Shown here one piece after another: positions 26,438 to 35,369 of a DNA stretch of 64,000 nucleotides. How positions within the stretch are numbered: the first letter of the stretch is position 1; every line of letters begins with the position of its first letter. The stretch is from Shewanella sp. Arc9-LZ. Its GTDB lineage: Bacteria; Pseudomonadota; Gammaproteobacteria; Enterobacterales; Shewanellaceae. Position numbers and translations under genes: made by a program. Below the pieces are notes generated by a model that made no database searches, was not told the DNA's origin, and saw only the letters and a program-made list of their open reading frames with translations. The stretch covers positions 4,278,001-4,342,000 of the forward strand of contig NZ_CP048031.1 in assembly GCF_010092445.1 (NCBI RefSeq), in the 5' to 3' direction.

Positions 26438-29400
26438 TTATCTCGATGATAACTTATCTCGATACAACCACTGATAAACCGTCGGCAACACCAGTAAAGT
26501 CAAAGCCGTTGAGCTAAACAAGCCGCCAATGATCACCACCGCTAATGGTTGTTGAATTTCACTGCCCACACCAGATGATAACAAGATAGGGATCAGCCCC
26601 AATGCAGAGGTGAGTGCCGTCATTAACACCGGACGTAACCGCCCTACCGTGCCTTGATAAACACTGTCGTACAGGCTTTCATCTGCTGATTGTCTGCGCT
26701 GGTTAATCGAGTCCACCAGCACCACACCATTCAACACCGCAACACCAAACAAGGTGATAAAGCCGATTGAACTGGGCACCGACAAATAGGTGCCAGTGGC
26801 ATATAAAGCCACTACGCCGCCGATTAATGCCAATGGCACGTTAGCCATAATCAATGCCACTTGTTTGAGTGACCCAAACGAGAAATACAGCAATAAGCCA
26901 ATAAGTGCGATAGAAATGGGCACCACCAACATTAGCTTTTGTTGCGCCCGTTGCTGGTTTTCATATTGGCCGCCCACCACAACAGTATAGCCCGCAGGTA
27001 ACTCCGCTTGCGGCACAATGGCATAAATATCGTTGACCACCGAACCCATGTCACGCCCCGATACGTTGGCTTGCACCACCACTCGGCGCTGTACATCGTC
27101 ACGACGAATATTCGGCGGCGCCATTTCAATCACCACATCAGCGAGATCGCCCAAGCGTACAATCGCGCCATTAGCACCACTGAGTAGCAAGTCTTCAATC
27201 GCATCTGGCGCATTACGATATTGCGCAGCTAATCGCAGGTTAATGTCATAACGGGCATTACCATCAATCACTTGGCCAGCACTGGCACCACCAATACCTT
27301 GAGTGACTAAACTCATGACTTCATCGACGCTAATACCATAGCGAGCAAGGACTTCACGTTTAGGTCGAACCACTAACTGAGCTTCGCCGCTGACTTGTTC
27401 TAGCGACACATCAACCGCCCCAGGAATGGCAGCGACTAAATCGGTTAACACCTGACCTTTTTCCGACAAGATGCTCAAATCTGGACCAAATATCTTAATC
27501 GCTAACTGCGCTTTAACACCCGATAACAACTCATCGACTCGGGTCGCTATCGGTTGTGAGAAGGTTAACAATAATCCTGGGAATATCGCTAGCCGTTTCT
27601 CCATCAAGCGCTGTAGCTCAAAGCGATTGCTTGCCGATGTCCATTGCTCTATCGGTTTAAGACCTATATATATTTCAATATTACTCACAGGCTCAGGGTC
27701 GCCGCCAAGTTCGGGAGCCCCGATTCGACTTAACGCATATTCCACCTCAGGAAACTCCAGCAGCATGGCTTCAATTTTAGGCGCAACGTTAATCGAAGTA
27801 GCCAAACTGGCTGTAGGCGCCAATGTCACCCGTAAGTTGATGGTGCCCTCTTCTAATTCAGGCACAAATTCAGTGCCCAACTTTGGCAATAACAGCATGC
27901 TTGCAGCAAACAAAACAACTGCCGCTAACATCACTGATTTAGGGCTTGATAGCACCAGTGTCAGTACTCGTCGATAGACTGCGTCAATGGGGGCCAACAC
28001 CTTGCTTTGATGCACCACAATACCGCGTTTAAATAGAAACACCGCCAATGCAGGCACCGCAAATAACGCCACCACTAATGCCGCCATCATGGCGAGAATA
28101 ATGCTCACGGCCATAGGTTGAAATAATTTACCCTCTACACCTTCTAGGGCAAATAACGGCATAAATACTACGATGATAATCGCTGTTGCAAAGAAGATAG
28201 GACTGCACACTTCTTTTGCCGCCAGCATGATCCTAATCGCCATACTTTGGGTTTGTGCATCAGATTCGCTATCAACATCACTATCAACATCACTATCAAA
28301 ATGAACATCAGCTGATTGGTTGACGCCAGTTTCGCCGCTAACATGCTTAAAGATGTTCTCAACCATCACCACTGAACCATCAACTAGCATACCAATCGCA
28401 ACAGCAAGGCCACCTAAAGACATTAAATTGGCTGACATGCCGTAGTAAGACATGATCAGTAGTGCGATCCCGATCGACACTGGGATCGACAATAATACCA
28501 ACAATGTCGCCCGTATATTGACCAGAAATAGCGCCAAAATAATCACGATAAATCCAAAGGCCATCAATAGCGCTTCAACCACAGTCGTGACCGCTTTATC
28601 GACTAAATCCGCTTGGTCGTAAAACACCTCAAATGACACTCCTTTTGGCAAGGATTGCTCAATTAAACTAATACGTGAATTGATGTCATCAATGGTGGCT
28701 TTGGTATTGGCGCCCATGCGTTTAAGCACAACGCCAGCAACCACTTCACCCAGCGCTTGTACATCGGACGACGAGCCATTAGCCGCTGCTTGCCTGCGCG
28801 ACATGGTCACTGCCCCGACTCTTATTTCGCTACCAAAAGCCACATTAGCAATGTCGGCCACTCGTATTGGCGTGCCATTGATTTCGGTTAACGGGATGTC
28901 GGCAATGGCTTGTAAGCCTGCGTCGCCAGCGGGCAACAAACCATAACCACGAACCACTAATTGCTCCTGGCCTTGGTCCATAAACCAACCACCAGCATTA
29001 CGGTTATTACTTTCCAATGCTTGGCTAACTTGGCTCATCGACAAGCCATAACTGCGCAGTTTATTAGGGTCAACTTGCACTTGGTATTGCAACACCTCGC
29101 CGCCAAATGAAAGCACTTCAGTCACGCCACTCACAGGCATTAATATCAGCTTCACTAAATAGTCATTTAAGCTACGCAGCTCAGATGCGCTGATATTGGT
29201 TTCGGGCTCGGCCCGTAAAATGTATTGATAAATTTGCCCTAAACCTGAAGTGTTTGGGCCGATTTCAGGGGTGCCAACACCCGCAGGAATCGACTCTTTT
29301 GCAGCTTGCAGTTGTTCAAAAACTTGCTGACGAGCAAAATAAATATCAGTACCTTCGGCAAACACCACGGTCACTAGCGACAAACCAGTACGCGATAATG

Positions 29401-29650
29401 AACGCACCTCAGTCACTGCCGGTAATGCATACATTGCCGATTCGACAGGATAGCTAATCAGCTTCTCGACCTCTTCTGCCGCCAACCCTTCCGCTTCAGT
29501 ATTAATGGTCACCTGCACATTGGTAACATCCGGAAACGCATCTAAATTTAGTTTTGGTAACATGAATACCGATGCCACCACAGTGGCCAGTAATCCAAGT
29601 AACACCAATAACCGCTTTTCAACGGCAATCTCAATTAATTTATATAACAT
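26438..29650 (-). CDS. CzcA/CusA-type heavy-metal RND efflux pump
   Basis: 1070 residues, normal for HME-RND pumps. Twelve membrane segments, with family motifs such as LNLDAFPDVTNVQV, AIGMLVDGSVVMVEN and GTEFVPELEEGTI. The second contains the TM4 acidic proton-relay Asp. An unusual acidic insertion, near residues 452-465, follows the first VENIFKHV segment and is made of repeated DVDS units. The pump expels divalent or monovalent metal ions from periplasm or cytoplasm. It starts 16 bases after the adaptor gene. Metal specificity is not clear. No outer-membrane CzcC-like gene is nearby. Confidence 0.93.
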   Translation of the reverse strand: MLYKLIEIAVEKRLLVLLGLLATVVASVFMLPKLNLDAFPDVTNVQVTINTEAEGLAAEEVEKLISYPVESAMYALPAVTEVRSLSRTGLSLVTVVFAEGTDIYFARQQVFEQLQAAKESIPAGVGTPEIGPNTSGLGQIYQYILRAEPETNISASELRSLNDYLVKLILMPVSGVTEVLSFGGEVLQYQVQVDPNKLRSYGLSMSQVSQALESNNRNAGGWFMDQGQEQLVVRGYGLLPAGDAGLQAIADIPLTEINGTPIRVADIANVAFGSEIRVGAVTMSRRQAAANGSSSDVQALGEVVAGVVLKRMGANTKATIDDINSRISLIEQSLPKGVSFEVFYDQADLVDKAVTTVVEALLMAFGFIVIILALFLVNIRATLLVLLSIPVSIGIALLIMSYYGMSANLMSLGGLAVAIGMLVDGSVVMVENIFKHVSGETGVNQSADVHFDSDVDSDVDSESDAQTQSMAIRIMLAAKEVCSPIFFATAIIIVVFMPLFALEGVEGKLFQPMAVSIILAMMAALVVALFAVPALAVFLFKRGIVVHQSKVLAPIDAVYRRVLTLVLSSPKSVMLAAVVLFAASMLLLPKLGTEFVPELEEGTINLRVTLAPTASLATSINVAPKIEAMLLEFPEVEYALSRIGAPELGGDPEPVSNIEIYIGLKPIEQWTSASNRFELQRLMEKRLAIFPGLLLTFSQPIATRVDELLSGVKAQLAIKIFGPDLSILSEKGQVLTDLVAAIPGAVDVSLEQVSGEAQLVVRPKREVLARYGISVDEVMSLVTQGIGGASAGQVIDGNARYDINLRLAAQYRNAPDAIEDLLLSGANGAIVRLGDLADVVIEMAPPNIRRDDVQRRVVVQANVSGRDMGSVVNDIYAIVPQAELPAGYTVVVGGQYENQQRAQQKLMLVVPISIALIGLLLYFSFGSLKQVALIMANVPLALIGGVVALYATGTYLSVPSSIGFITLFGVAVLNGVVLVDSINQRRQSADESLYDSVYQGTVGRLRPVLMTALTSALGLIPILLSSGVGSEIQQPLAVVIIGGLFSSTALTLLVLPTVYQWLYRDKLSSR

Positions 29651-29666
29651 TATGATGCCTTAGCGC

Positions 29667-30953
29667 TTAGTGGTTATGGATATCAAAGCCAGATTTTGCT
29701 TGCTCAGATGCTAAGAAAAACGCACCAGATACAACAACGCGAGTTTGTGGAACTAAACCACGAATAAAACTCAGTCCGCGTTGGCGCTCCACCACAGAAA
29801 CTTCTACTGCACTAAATCCACCATCTTGTTCTATGAACACCTGCCAGTCACCGTCACCGCTGCGTGTTAGCGCTGCATCTGGCACAATAAATCCAAGCGG
29901 CTCAGCCCCTTGATTTGCTGCTAGGTATAATTCGGCAAACTCGCCAGCATGTAAGTCATGACCAGGGTTTGCCATCCGCACTAACACTTGCTCTGTGCGG
30001 GTTTGCGAGTTAATTTCATGTGAACGCCCAATAATGACACCCTCTCGAGTACGGCTTCCCACTCGTACTAAAACATCGGTGCCCATATTGACTTGATCTG
30101 CTTGTAATGGCGTCAGTTCAGCCTCCACCCACAAATACGATTCATCGGTTAGTTGCATCAAAGGTGTGCCCGCGGTTAGCACTTGTCCTACGGTGGCAAT
30201 ATCTTGCTGAACCCGACCATTTATAGGAGCCAACAACTGAAACTGACCAATTGAACTTGGCGACGTTGCTAGCTCGGCTATCTGTTGTTTGGACATCATT
30301 ACCGACTGTAAAATGGCACGTTTAAGCTCTGCATTGACCTCAGTTTGCATCCGCTGACTAGCACTAATCGTTCCTTTGCTCATGCGCTTTATGCGATCCC
30401 ACTCCGTTGCTGCATTAACGTAGTCAGCTTGCGCCGCAGCAATATCTGCCCCGCCGATAGTCAATAATGGTTGGCCTTTTTGCACCTGTTGTCCTGGCAC
30501 CACATGGCGCTTAAGCACCTGCATATCTAATTGCGGCGCTATGGTTATAGTTTTGTCTTTATCTACAACCAGCTGAGCGGTGGCAACGGCCTGTAAATTA
30601 AACGCGGTCGCACTTAACTGTGCCACTTCCACTCCCGCCAGTTGGCGCTGCTCTGCACTTAAGGTTAACAACGACTCTTGATGGTCAGCCTCTGCTGGCT
30701 GACTGCTGGCTTGCACAGGCGAACTAGACAGTGCAAATAATGATAGCAATAGCGCTACACTGAACAATAATGCTCGCGAAACGCTGGAGTTCATGCGGTA
30801 AGATTTTCGAATGCTTGGCAGAGAGATGGAGTGAGTGCCTGGCGCAACATTTAACTGAGCATGATTCACAAAACGATTCACTGAATGACTCAACATAGCG
30901 TTGGCATTCAACGCTGCCAATAAAGGTAGTACTTGGACTGATTTGATTTTCAT
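29667..30953 (-). CDS. RND efflux periplasmic adaptor (CzcB-like)
   Basis: About 428 residues from the ATG at 30953, which has AGGA 7 bases upstream. However, a textbook signal peptide begins only at the in-frame ATG at 30794 (RALLFSVALLLSLFALSSS), so the true start may be there even though I see no ribosome site before it. The mature protein has the lipoyl/barrel-sandwich region (VVPGQQVQKGQPLLTIGG), a coiled-coil hairpin and the C-terminal LAPINGRVQQDIATVGQVL and GEFAELYL strands of membrane fusion proteins. It links the inner-membrane pump to an outer-membrane channel encoded elsewhere. Confidence 0.88.
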   Translation of the reverse strand: MKIKSVQVLPLLAALNANAMLSHSVNRFVNHAQLNVAPGTHSISLPSIRKSYRMNSSVSRALLFSVALLLSLFALSSSPVQASSQPAEADHQESLLTLSAEQRQLAGVEVAQLSATAFNLQAVATAQLVVDKDKTITIAPQLDMQVLKRHVVPGQQVQKGQPLLTIGGADIAAAQADYVNAATEWDRIKRMSKGTISASQRMQTEVNAELKRAILQSVMMSKQQIAELATSPSSIGQFQLLAPINGRVQQDIATVGQVLTAGTPLMQLTDESYLWVEAELTPLQADQVNMGTDVLVRVGSRTREGVIIGRSHEINSQTRTEQVLVRMANPGHDLHAGEFAELYLAANQGAEPLGFIVPDAALTRSGDGDWQVFIEQDGGFSAVEVSVVERQRGLSFIRGLVPQTRVVVSGAFFLASEQAKSGFDIHNH

Positions 30954-31128
30954 GGTTAATCCTAAAAACAATCTAGACCGTCGACAATAAATATCAACGG
31001 AAATAGGCTTAGCCACCGTCATTACAAGCGAGATATCACGCCATAATGGAATGCAAAAAAGCATTCATTAGCGCAATGAAAGCGAATATAGAGGTGAAGC
31101 TAAACAGTAAAAACGGGCTTTAAAGGGA

Positions 31129-31563
31129 TTAAACGATAGGAGGACGATAAGTAGGGAAAGACTCAGGAGGTAAATAGTTCAGTTTGGTATCGGCAAAAAG
31201 GTCATGAAAATGTTCACTAACAACATTATCGTTAAGCTTAGCAAGTGCCACATGACCACCATGACACTGACAATCTAAACACACATCAACTTTCTCAAAA
31301 TCAGTAATAGTATCAAAATGTTGATGATCATCATTAACCGAATGCAGTGATGAACCATCGAGTGCACAAGCGCAATCGGCACATTCAGCAAGGCTGATCA
31401 CTTCGGTAGTAAATTGAAGATGTGGATGGTTATTTTGCTCTTCGTTGCTGTTGCCCACATGTAATTGATGCGCACCTAAATTGGCGCCCACAAATTGCAG
31501 TAGCACTAAAGCAATCAATAATTTGGCTATGTTAGCCATAAAAGGCAAAACGGTATGACTCAA
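31129..31563 (-). CDS. His/Cys-rich exported protein of the metal efflux operon
   Basis: 144 residues. The start is a TTG with AGGAG 7 bases upstream; a later in-frame ATG at 31539 lacks such a site. A signal peptide covers about residues 9-30. The mature part has metal-ligand-like clusters CADCAC, CLDCQCHGGH and several HxH pairs. I do not recognise a named family; position directly upstream of the adaptor and pump genes suggests periplasmic metal binding or sensing. Confidence 0.75.
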   Translation of the reverse strand: MSHTVLPFMANIAKLLIALVLLQFVGANLGAHQLHVGNSNEEQNNHPHLQFTTEVISLAECADCACALDGSSLHSVNDDHQHFDTITDFEKVDVCLDCQCHGGHVALAKLNDNVVSEHFHDLFADTKLNYLPPESFPTYRPPIV

Positions 31564-31583
31564 CCACCCACTCCTAAACGATA

Positions 31584-31760
31584 TTATTTAAATACGCAGT
31601 GCTTGGCGTAATCGGCTGCTTCATTGGCAGTCCAATCACCACTTTCTTTTTCTTTCATTTGCTTACACCAAGCTTCACTACCCACTTCAGGAGCACATGC
31701 CGATAAGCTAAGAGTTAACAATAACGCACTTGATACGGCAAACAACTTTGACAATGACAT
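31584..31760 (-). CDS. DUF3012 family small lipoprotein
   Basis: 58 residues. A lipoprotein signal with lipobox LSAC (Cys 22) is followed by APEVGSEAWCKQMKEKESGDWT, the compact conserved block of DUF3012, and ends YAKHCVFK. AAGGA lies 6 bases before the ATG. Its stop is only 20 bases ahead of the next gene's start, so it is probably the first gene of the metal efflux operon. Its function is not known. Confidence 0.85.
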   Translation of the reverse strand: MSLSKLFAVSSALLLTLSLSACAPEVGSEAWCKQMKEKESGDWTANEAADYAKHCVFK

Positions 31761-31936
31761 AAGCTATCCTTTTCTAAAATAATAAAATCAGTACTAGGTC
31801 CTGTTGACCTTTGTAGATGAATTTTGCAGTAATTTGTGACAATTAGCTACTGGGAAGAACTTATCATCTGTCGTTGTTCGACATAAATAAGCGATAACCG
31901 AGTAAAAAGGTGCCACAAAATTATTTACAGGCCACT

Positions 31937-32302
31937 CTAGCGCAGAGATCGCTTAGCAATCCAAGTAATGGCTTCTTGTTTACGCTCTAATGGAAACCAT
32001 GCAACTTCGCCCTGCATAAAGGGTCCCATCAGCCTAACAGAATTACCCACCCAATCTGGGCCGCCTACAAACACTAACGCATCAAACGCGGGTAACTGAA
32101 CTTCTCCGCTACCGGTTAATGAGCCAAACTCCCAGCCTTCCAACAACACATCGGCTTCAATATAAAGACACACTTGATTCCAGTCTTTACGATAACTCTT
32201 AATGGCGGGCTGTAAACGGGTACGGTAATCTTGTGCCGATAAACGGCCACTGACAAATAAGCTAATAACACCTTTAGTGATATCGGGGATTTGACATAAC
32301 AT
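31937..32302 (-). CDS. SpoIIAA/STAS-like (SEC14-type) protein
   Basis: 121 residues, cytoplasmic, no signal or membrane segment. The pattern ISLFVSGRLSAQDYRTRLQP, VCLYIEADVLLEGWEF and FMQGEVAWFPLERKQEAITWI fits the SpoIIAA-like/STAS fold (PF11964 type). GGAG lies 9 bases before the ATG. Cellular role is unknown. Confidence 0.8.
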   Translation of the reverse strand: MLCQIPDITKGVISLFVSGRLSAQDYRTRLQPAIKSYRKDWNQVCLYIEADVLLEGWEFGSLTGSGEVQLPAFDALVFVGGPDWVGNSVRLMGPFMQGEVAWFPLERKQEAITWIAKRSLR

Positions 32303-32628
32303 AACGGCAACTCCGGCCCTCTAACTAGGCCATAGAACAGACTTTATACGGTGATGTTATCGTGTAAAGCGACAATGGCGCTCATGATAACAAAACTATT
32401 CTGGTTATTTCATTAAATATGTCATAACTCTGAGGCCAGTCAGGCTTTTTAATTCAATCCCCACCCTAAGGTCAATTCACTTATCGCAATCCATGCCACA
32501 GCAGACAACCCTGAAAAGTTTCCCAGACTGCGGTAGAATGAAGCCACAGCACATAAACATGCCGCTTAAAAAACAGTAAGCAGCGTTATAGGTTTATGAC
32601 CGTTAATTAAGGGGAACACGACAACCGA
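32303..32628. other. Divergent intergenic region
   Basis: Contains upstream regions of the STAS-like gene and of arfB. I see no further ORF or clear operator. Confidence 0.5.
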
Positions 32629-33045
32629 ATGATACAAATAACTCAGCGCGTCATATTGCAAGATAACGAAATTGAATGGCAGTTTGTCCGTTCAAGTGGT
32701 GCGGGTGGCCAGCACATCAATAAAGTATCAACCGCAGCGCAACTCAGCTTTGATATTGCCTCATCTTCTTTACCCGAGTTCTACCAACAAAAGCTGCTTG
32801 AAAAAGCCGATCACCGTATTACCAAAAGTGGCAAAGTAATTATAAAATGTCAGCAATCACGCAGCCAAGACTTTAACCGCCAAACCGCACTGGAACAATT
32901 TATTGAACTGGTAAGAAGCGTCGGCATAGTACAAAAAGCCCGTATACCAACCAAAGCGACAAAAGGCAGCCAAAAGCGACGCATTGAAACCAAAAAACAA
33001 CGCGGTGCCACTAAAGCGATGCGCCAAAATAAATCTGATTATTAA
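32629..33045 (+). CDS. arfB: Alternative ribosome-rescue factor ArfB (YaeJ)
   Basis: 138 residues, the usual size. RSSGAGGQHINKVSTA carries the catalytic GGQ that hydrolyses peptidyl-tRNA, and the basic C-terminal tail (KATKGSQKRRIETKKQRGATKAM, in part) inserts into the empty mRNA channel of stalled ribosomes. The short length distinguishes it from RF1/RF2. Confidence 0.95.
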   Translation: MIQITQRVILQDNEIEWQFVRSSGAGGQHINKVSTAAQLSFDIASSSLPEFYQQKLLEKADHRITKSGKVIIKCQQSRSQDFNRQTALEQFIELVRSVGIVQKARIPTKATKGSQKRRIETKKQRGATKAMRQNKSDY

Positions 33046-33269
33046 TAAGTAATTAGTAAATAATTAGCCAGTTGCTAATAAATCATTAGTAAGTCGCTAG
33101 CAAATTATTAGCAACAAAGTGAATCCGCCATCACTCAATGACTAAGGTATTACCCTAGTTAAGCATTTTTTGGTTTACCTGATAACCGTCTTCGGTAAGA
33201 ATGCTTGTTGAACCCTCTTTTGTGCTGCATATTAAGCCGACTTACCTTGCGATTTTTATAGGAACCATC

Positions 33270-33716
33270 ATGAGCCAAACAGCAAAAGTTTTATTGATCA
33301 ACGGTCCTAATCTCAATCTATTAGGCCGTCGCGAACCCGGACATTATGGTCACCAAACACTCACCACTATTGTGGATGAATTAACTCGCAATGCGACTCA
33401 GGCTGGCGTTACGCTTGAACATATTCAGTCCAATGCCGAGTATCAATTGATTGATGCAATTCATGCTACCGACGCTCAATTTATTATTATCAATCCAGCA
33501 GCCTTTACGCACACCAGTGTTGCTTTGCGTGATGCCATACTTGGGGTAGCGATTCCGTTTATTGAAGTACATTTATCTAACGTACATGCCCGCGAACCTT
33601 TTAGGCACCATTCGTACTTTTCAGATAAAGCCCTAGGAGTAATTTGTGGCCTAGGCGCACAAGGTTATGATTTTGCTCTGCAAGCGGCGATTAAGCACTT
33701 GAGCGATAAACACTAA
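33270..33716 (+). CDS. aroQ: Type II 3-dehydroquinate dehydratase
   Basis: 148 residues from the ATG at 33270 with AGGA 6 bases upstream; the longer in-frame start at 33201 is not supported. [16 protein letters not shown] contains the catalytic Arg region, the YQLIDAIH stretch and [16 protein letters not shown] the substrate-binding Asn, and [19 protein letters not shown] the catalytic His. It makes 3-dehydroshikimate in the shikimate pathway. Confidence 0.97.
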   Translation: MSQTAKVLLINGPNLNLLGRREPGHYGHQTLTTIVDELTRNATQAGVTLEHIQSNAEYQLIDAIHATDAQFIIINPAAFTHTSVALRDAILGVAIPFIEVHLSNVHAREPFRHHSYFSDKALGVICGLGAQGYDFALQAAIKHLSDKH

Positions 33717-33741
33717 ATATCATTCTATAAAGGGATAGCCC

Positions 33742-34134
33742 TTGAGTAAGTTAAAAGCCGATGTAAGCATTATTTATAGCGGACTCTTTAGCCAATGGAA
33801 TAGCGATAGTGATGAATTACCGCGATTTTTAGCGGCAACCGTTCATGTGCCTGCGATTATCGACACCGAATTTGGTTTCATCACGCGCATCAAAAAGGCT
33901 AAAAACCAAGTACTCACTTATTGTATTTACCACCCTAACATTACCGATGACGACGGTAATGTTAGCCCACCGTTTGATGGTGAGATATTTATCAAAGAAA
34001 ATGATTGGCGCTTTTATCTGGGTGATTGCATCTGGGCACCGATCACTAATAAGGTCGGTAACTGGCGGATGACGCTGGAGTTAAATGGCAAAATTATTGC
34101 CGACAAAACCTTTAAGGTGCATCTACCAGATTAA
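33742..34134 (+). CDS. DUF3859 family protein
   Basis: 130 residues, cytoplasmic and probably beta-rich. I place it in the DUF3859 family from its overall layout (IIYSGLFSQW, GDCIWAPITNKVGNWRMTLEL), though this rests on memory of the family. It starts at a TTG with AAGGG about 8 bases upstream, 25 bases after aroQ, and may be cotranscribed. Function unknown. Confidence 0.75.
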   Translation: MSKLKADVSIIYSGLFSQWNSDSDELPRFLAATVHVPAIIDTEFGFITRIKKAKNQVLTYCIYHPNITDDDGNVSPPFDGEIFIKENDWRFYLGDCIWAPITNKVGNWRMTLELNGKIIADKTFKVHLPD

Positions 34135-34225
34135 TTGCGACGCCTAATAGTCTGTACTGCAACTTCACTAAGTTAGAATGTTTGCTATAATCCGCGCCAA
34201 TAGCCACACCATTTAATGAGCCCTC

Positions 34226-35233
34226 ATGTCCATTCAAGCTGTTTTAGCCGATGCTTTAGCCAAGCGTGCCACTTTTTTTGAGCAAGCTGCCAAAGATAAT
34301 ACTGATTGTTATCGGGTTTTTCACGGCACCGTTGAAGGTGAAAATGGCCTTAACATTGACCGTTACGGCGATGCATGGCTGATTCAAACGTTTCACCAAA
34401 CCTTATCGGCTCAGCAACTTGAAGACATATCAAGCTTACTGACTGCTCACGCGGACTACCATATCGTTTACAACGATCGCTCTGGCAGCCATTCTCGTGT
34501 TGTCAATCATGCCGAAAATGAAGCCCAAGACTTCTCGCAATCAGAGCAAGTTATCCATGAAAATGGCATTGCTTTTACCTCCAAGCTACGCCATGAAGGT
34601 CAAGATCCGCTGCTATTTTTAGATATGCGTATTGGGCGTGAATATGTACGCGCTAACAGCCAAGGTAAGAGTGTTCTAAACTTGTTTTCATACACTTGTG
34701 GTATTGGTACTGCTGCTGCGATGGGCGGTGCTCGTAAAGTCATGAATGTCGATTTTTCATCATTTGCATTAGCTGCGGGACAAAAAAATGCTGAGCTAAA
34801 CAATGTCACTGATGTGTGTGAATTTGTGCAAAGTGATGCGTTTCCGGCATTGCGTCAATTAGCGGGGTTGCCTATTGGTGGTCGTCGTAATCAAAAGCTG
34901 CCTAAATACCCTAAACTGCGTGTTGCTCAGTTCGACTTAGTGTTTTTAGATCCACCACGGTTTGCTAAAAGCGCCTTTGGTATTGTCGACTTAGTCAATG
35001 ATTACCAAGGTTTATTTAAACCAGCAGTATTAACCACCAAAGTCGGCGGTAAAATTGTATGTTGTAATAATGTCGCTAAAGTTGATCGCCAAGCATGGTA
35101 CGACAGCCTAGTCCGCTGCGTAGAAAAGCAAGGCCGTAAAGTCACTGCGACTCAGTGGTTAGATTGCCACCCAGACTTCCCCGCATTTGATGACAATCAT
35201 CCGTTAAAAATTGTCGTGCTAACCATAGATTAG
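34226..35233 (+). CDS. Class I SAM-dependent rRNA methyltransferase (RlmI/RlmK-like)
   Basis: 335 residues. An N-terminal RNA-binding part (EGENGLNIDRYGDAWLIQTFH) precedes a Rossmann methyltransferase domain with SVLNLFSYTCGIGTAAAMGGA (SAM-binding motif I), NVDFSSFALAAGQKNAELN, and QFDLVFLDPPRFAKSAFG with the DPPRF catalytic motif of 23S rRNA m5C/m2G enzymes. It probably modifies 23S rRNA; the position cannot be assigned. Confidence 0.9.
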   Translation: MSIQAVLADALAKRATFFEQAAKDNTDCYRVFHGTVEGENGLNIDRYGDAWLIQTFHQTLSAQQLEDISSLLTAHADYHIVYNDRSGSHSRVVNHAENEAQDFSQSEQVIHENGIAFTSKLRHEGQDPLLFLDMRIGREYVRANSQGKSVLNLFSYTCGIGTAAAMGGARKVMNVDFSSFALAAGQKNAELNNVTDVCEFVQSDAFPALRQLAGLPIGGRRNQKLPKYPKLRVAQFDLVFLDPPRFAKSAFGIVDLVNDYQGLFKPAVLTTKVGGKIVCCNNVAKVDRQAWYDSLVRCVEKQGRKVTATQWLDCHPDFPAFDDNHPLKIVVLTID

Positions 35234-35315
35234 CTATTGATGAACCATAGATTAACTATGGATTAACTATGGATTAACCATAGGTTTAGCTAAGCAATAT
35301 GCCGCTTATATAAAT

Positions 35316-35345
35316 CATTCAGCCACCTTCACGGTGGCTGAATTA
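35316..35345. terminator. Bidirectional hairpin between convergent genes
   Basis: ATTCAGCCACC pairs with GGTGGCTGAAT. A short run of ATTAACTATGG repeats precedes it at 35238-35290. Confidence 0.75.
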
Positions 35346-35369
35346 TATCTGCGAATTCACATCAGCTGA

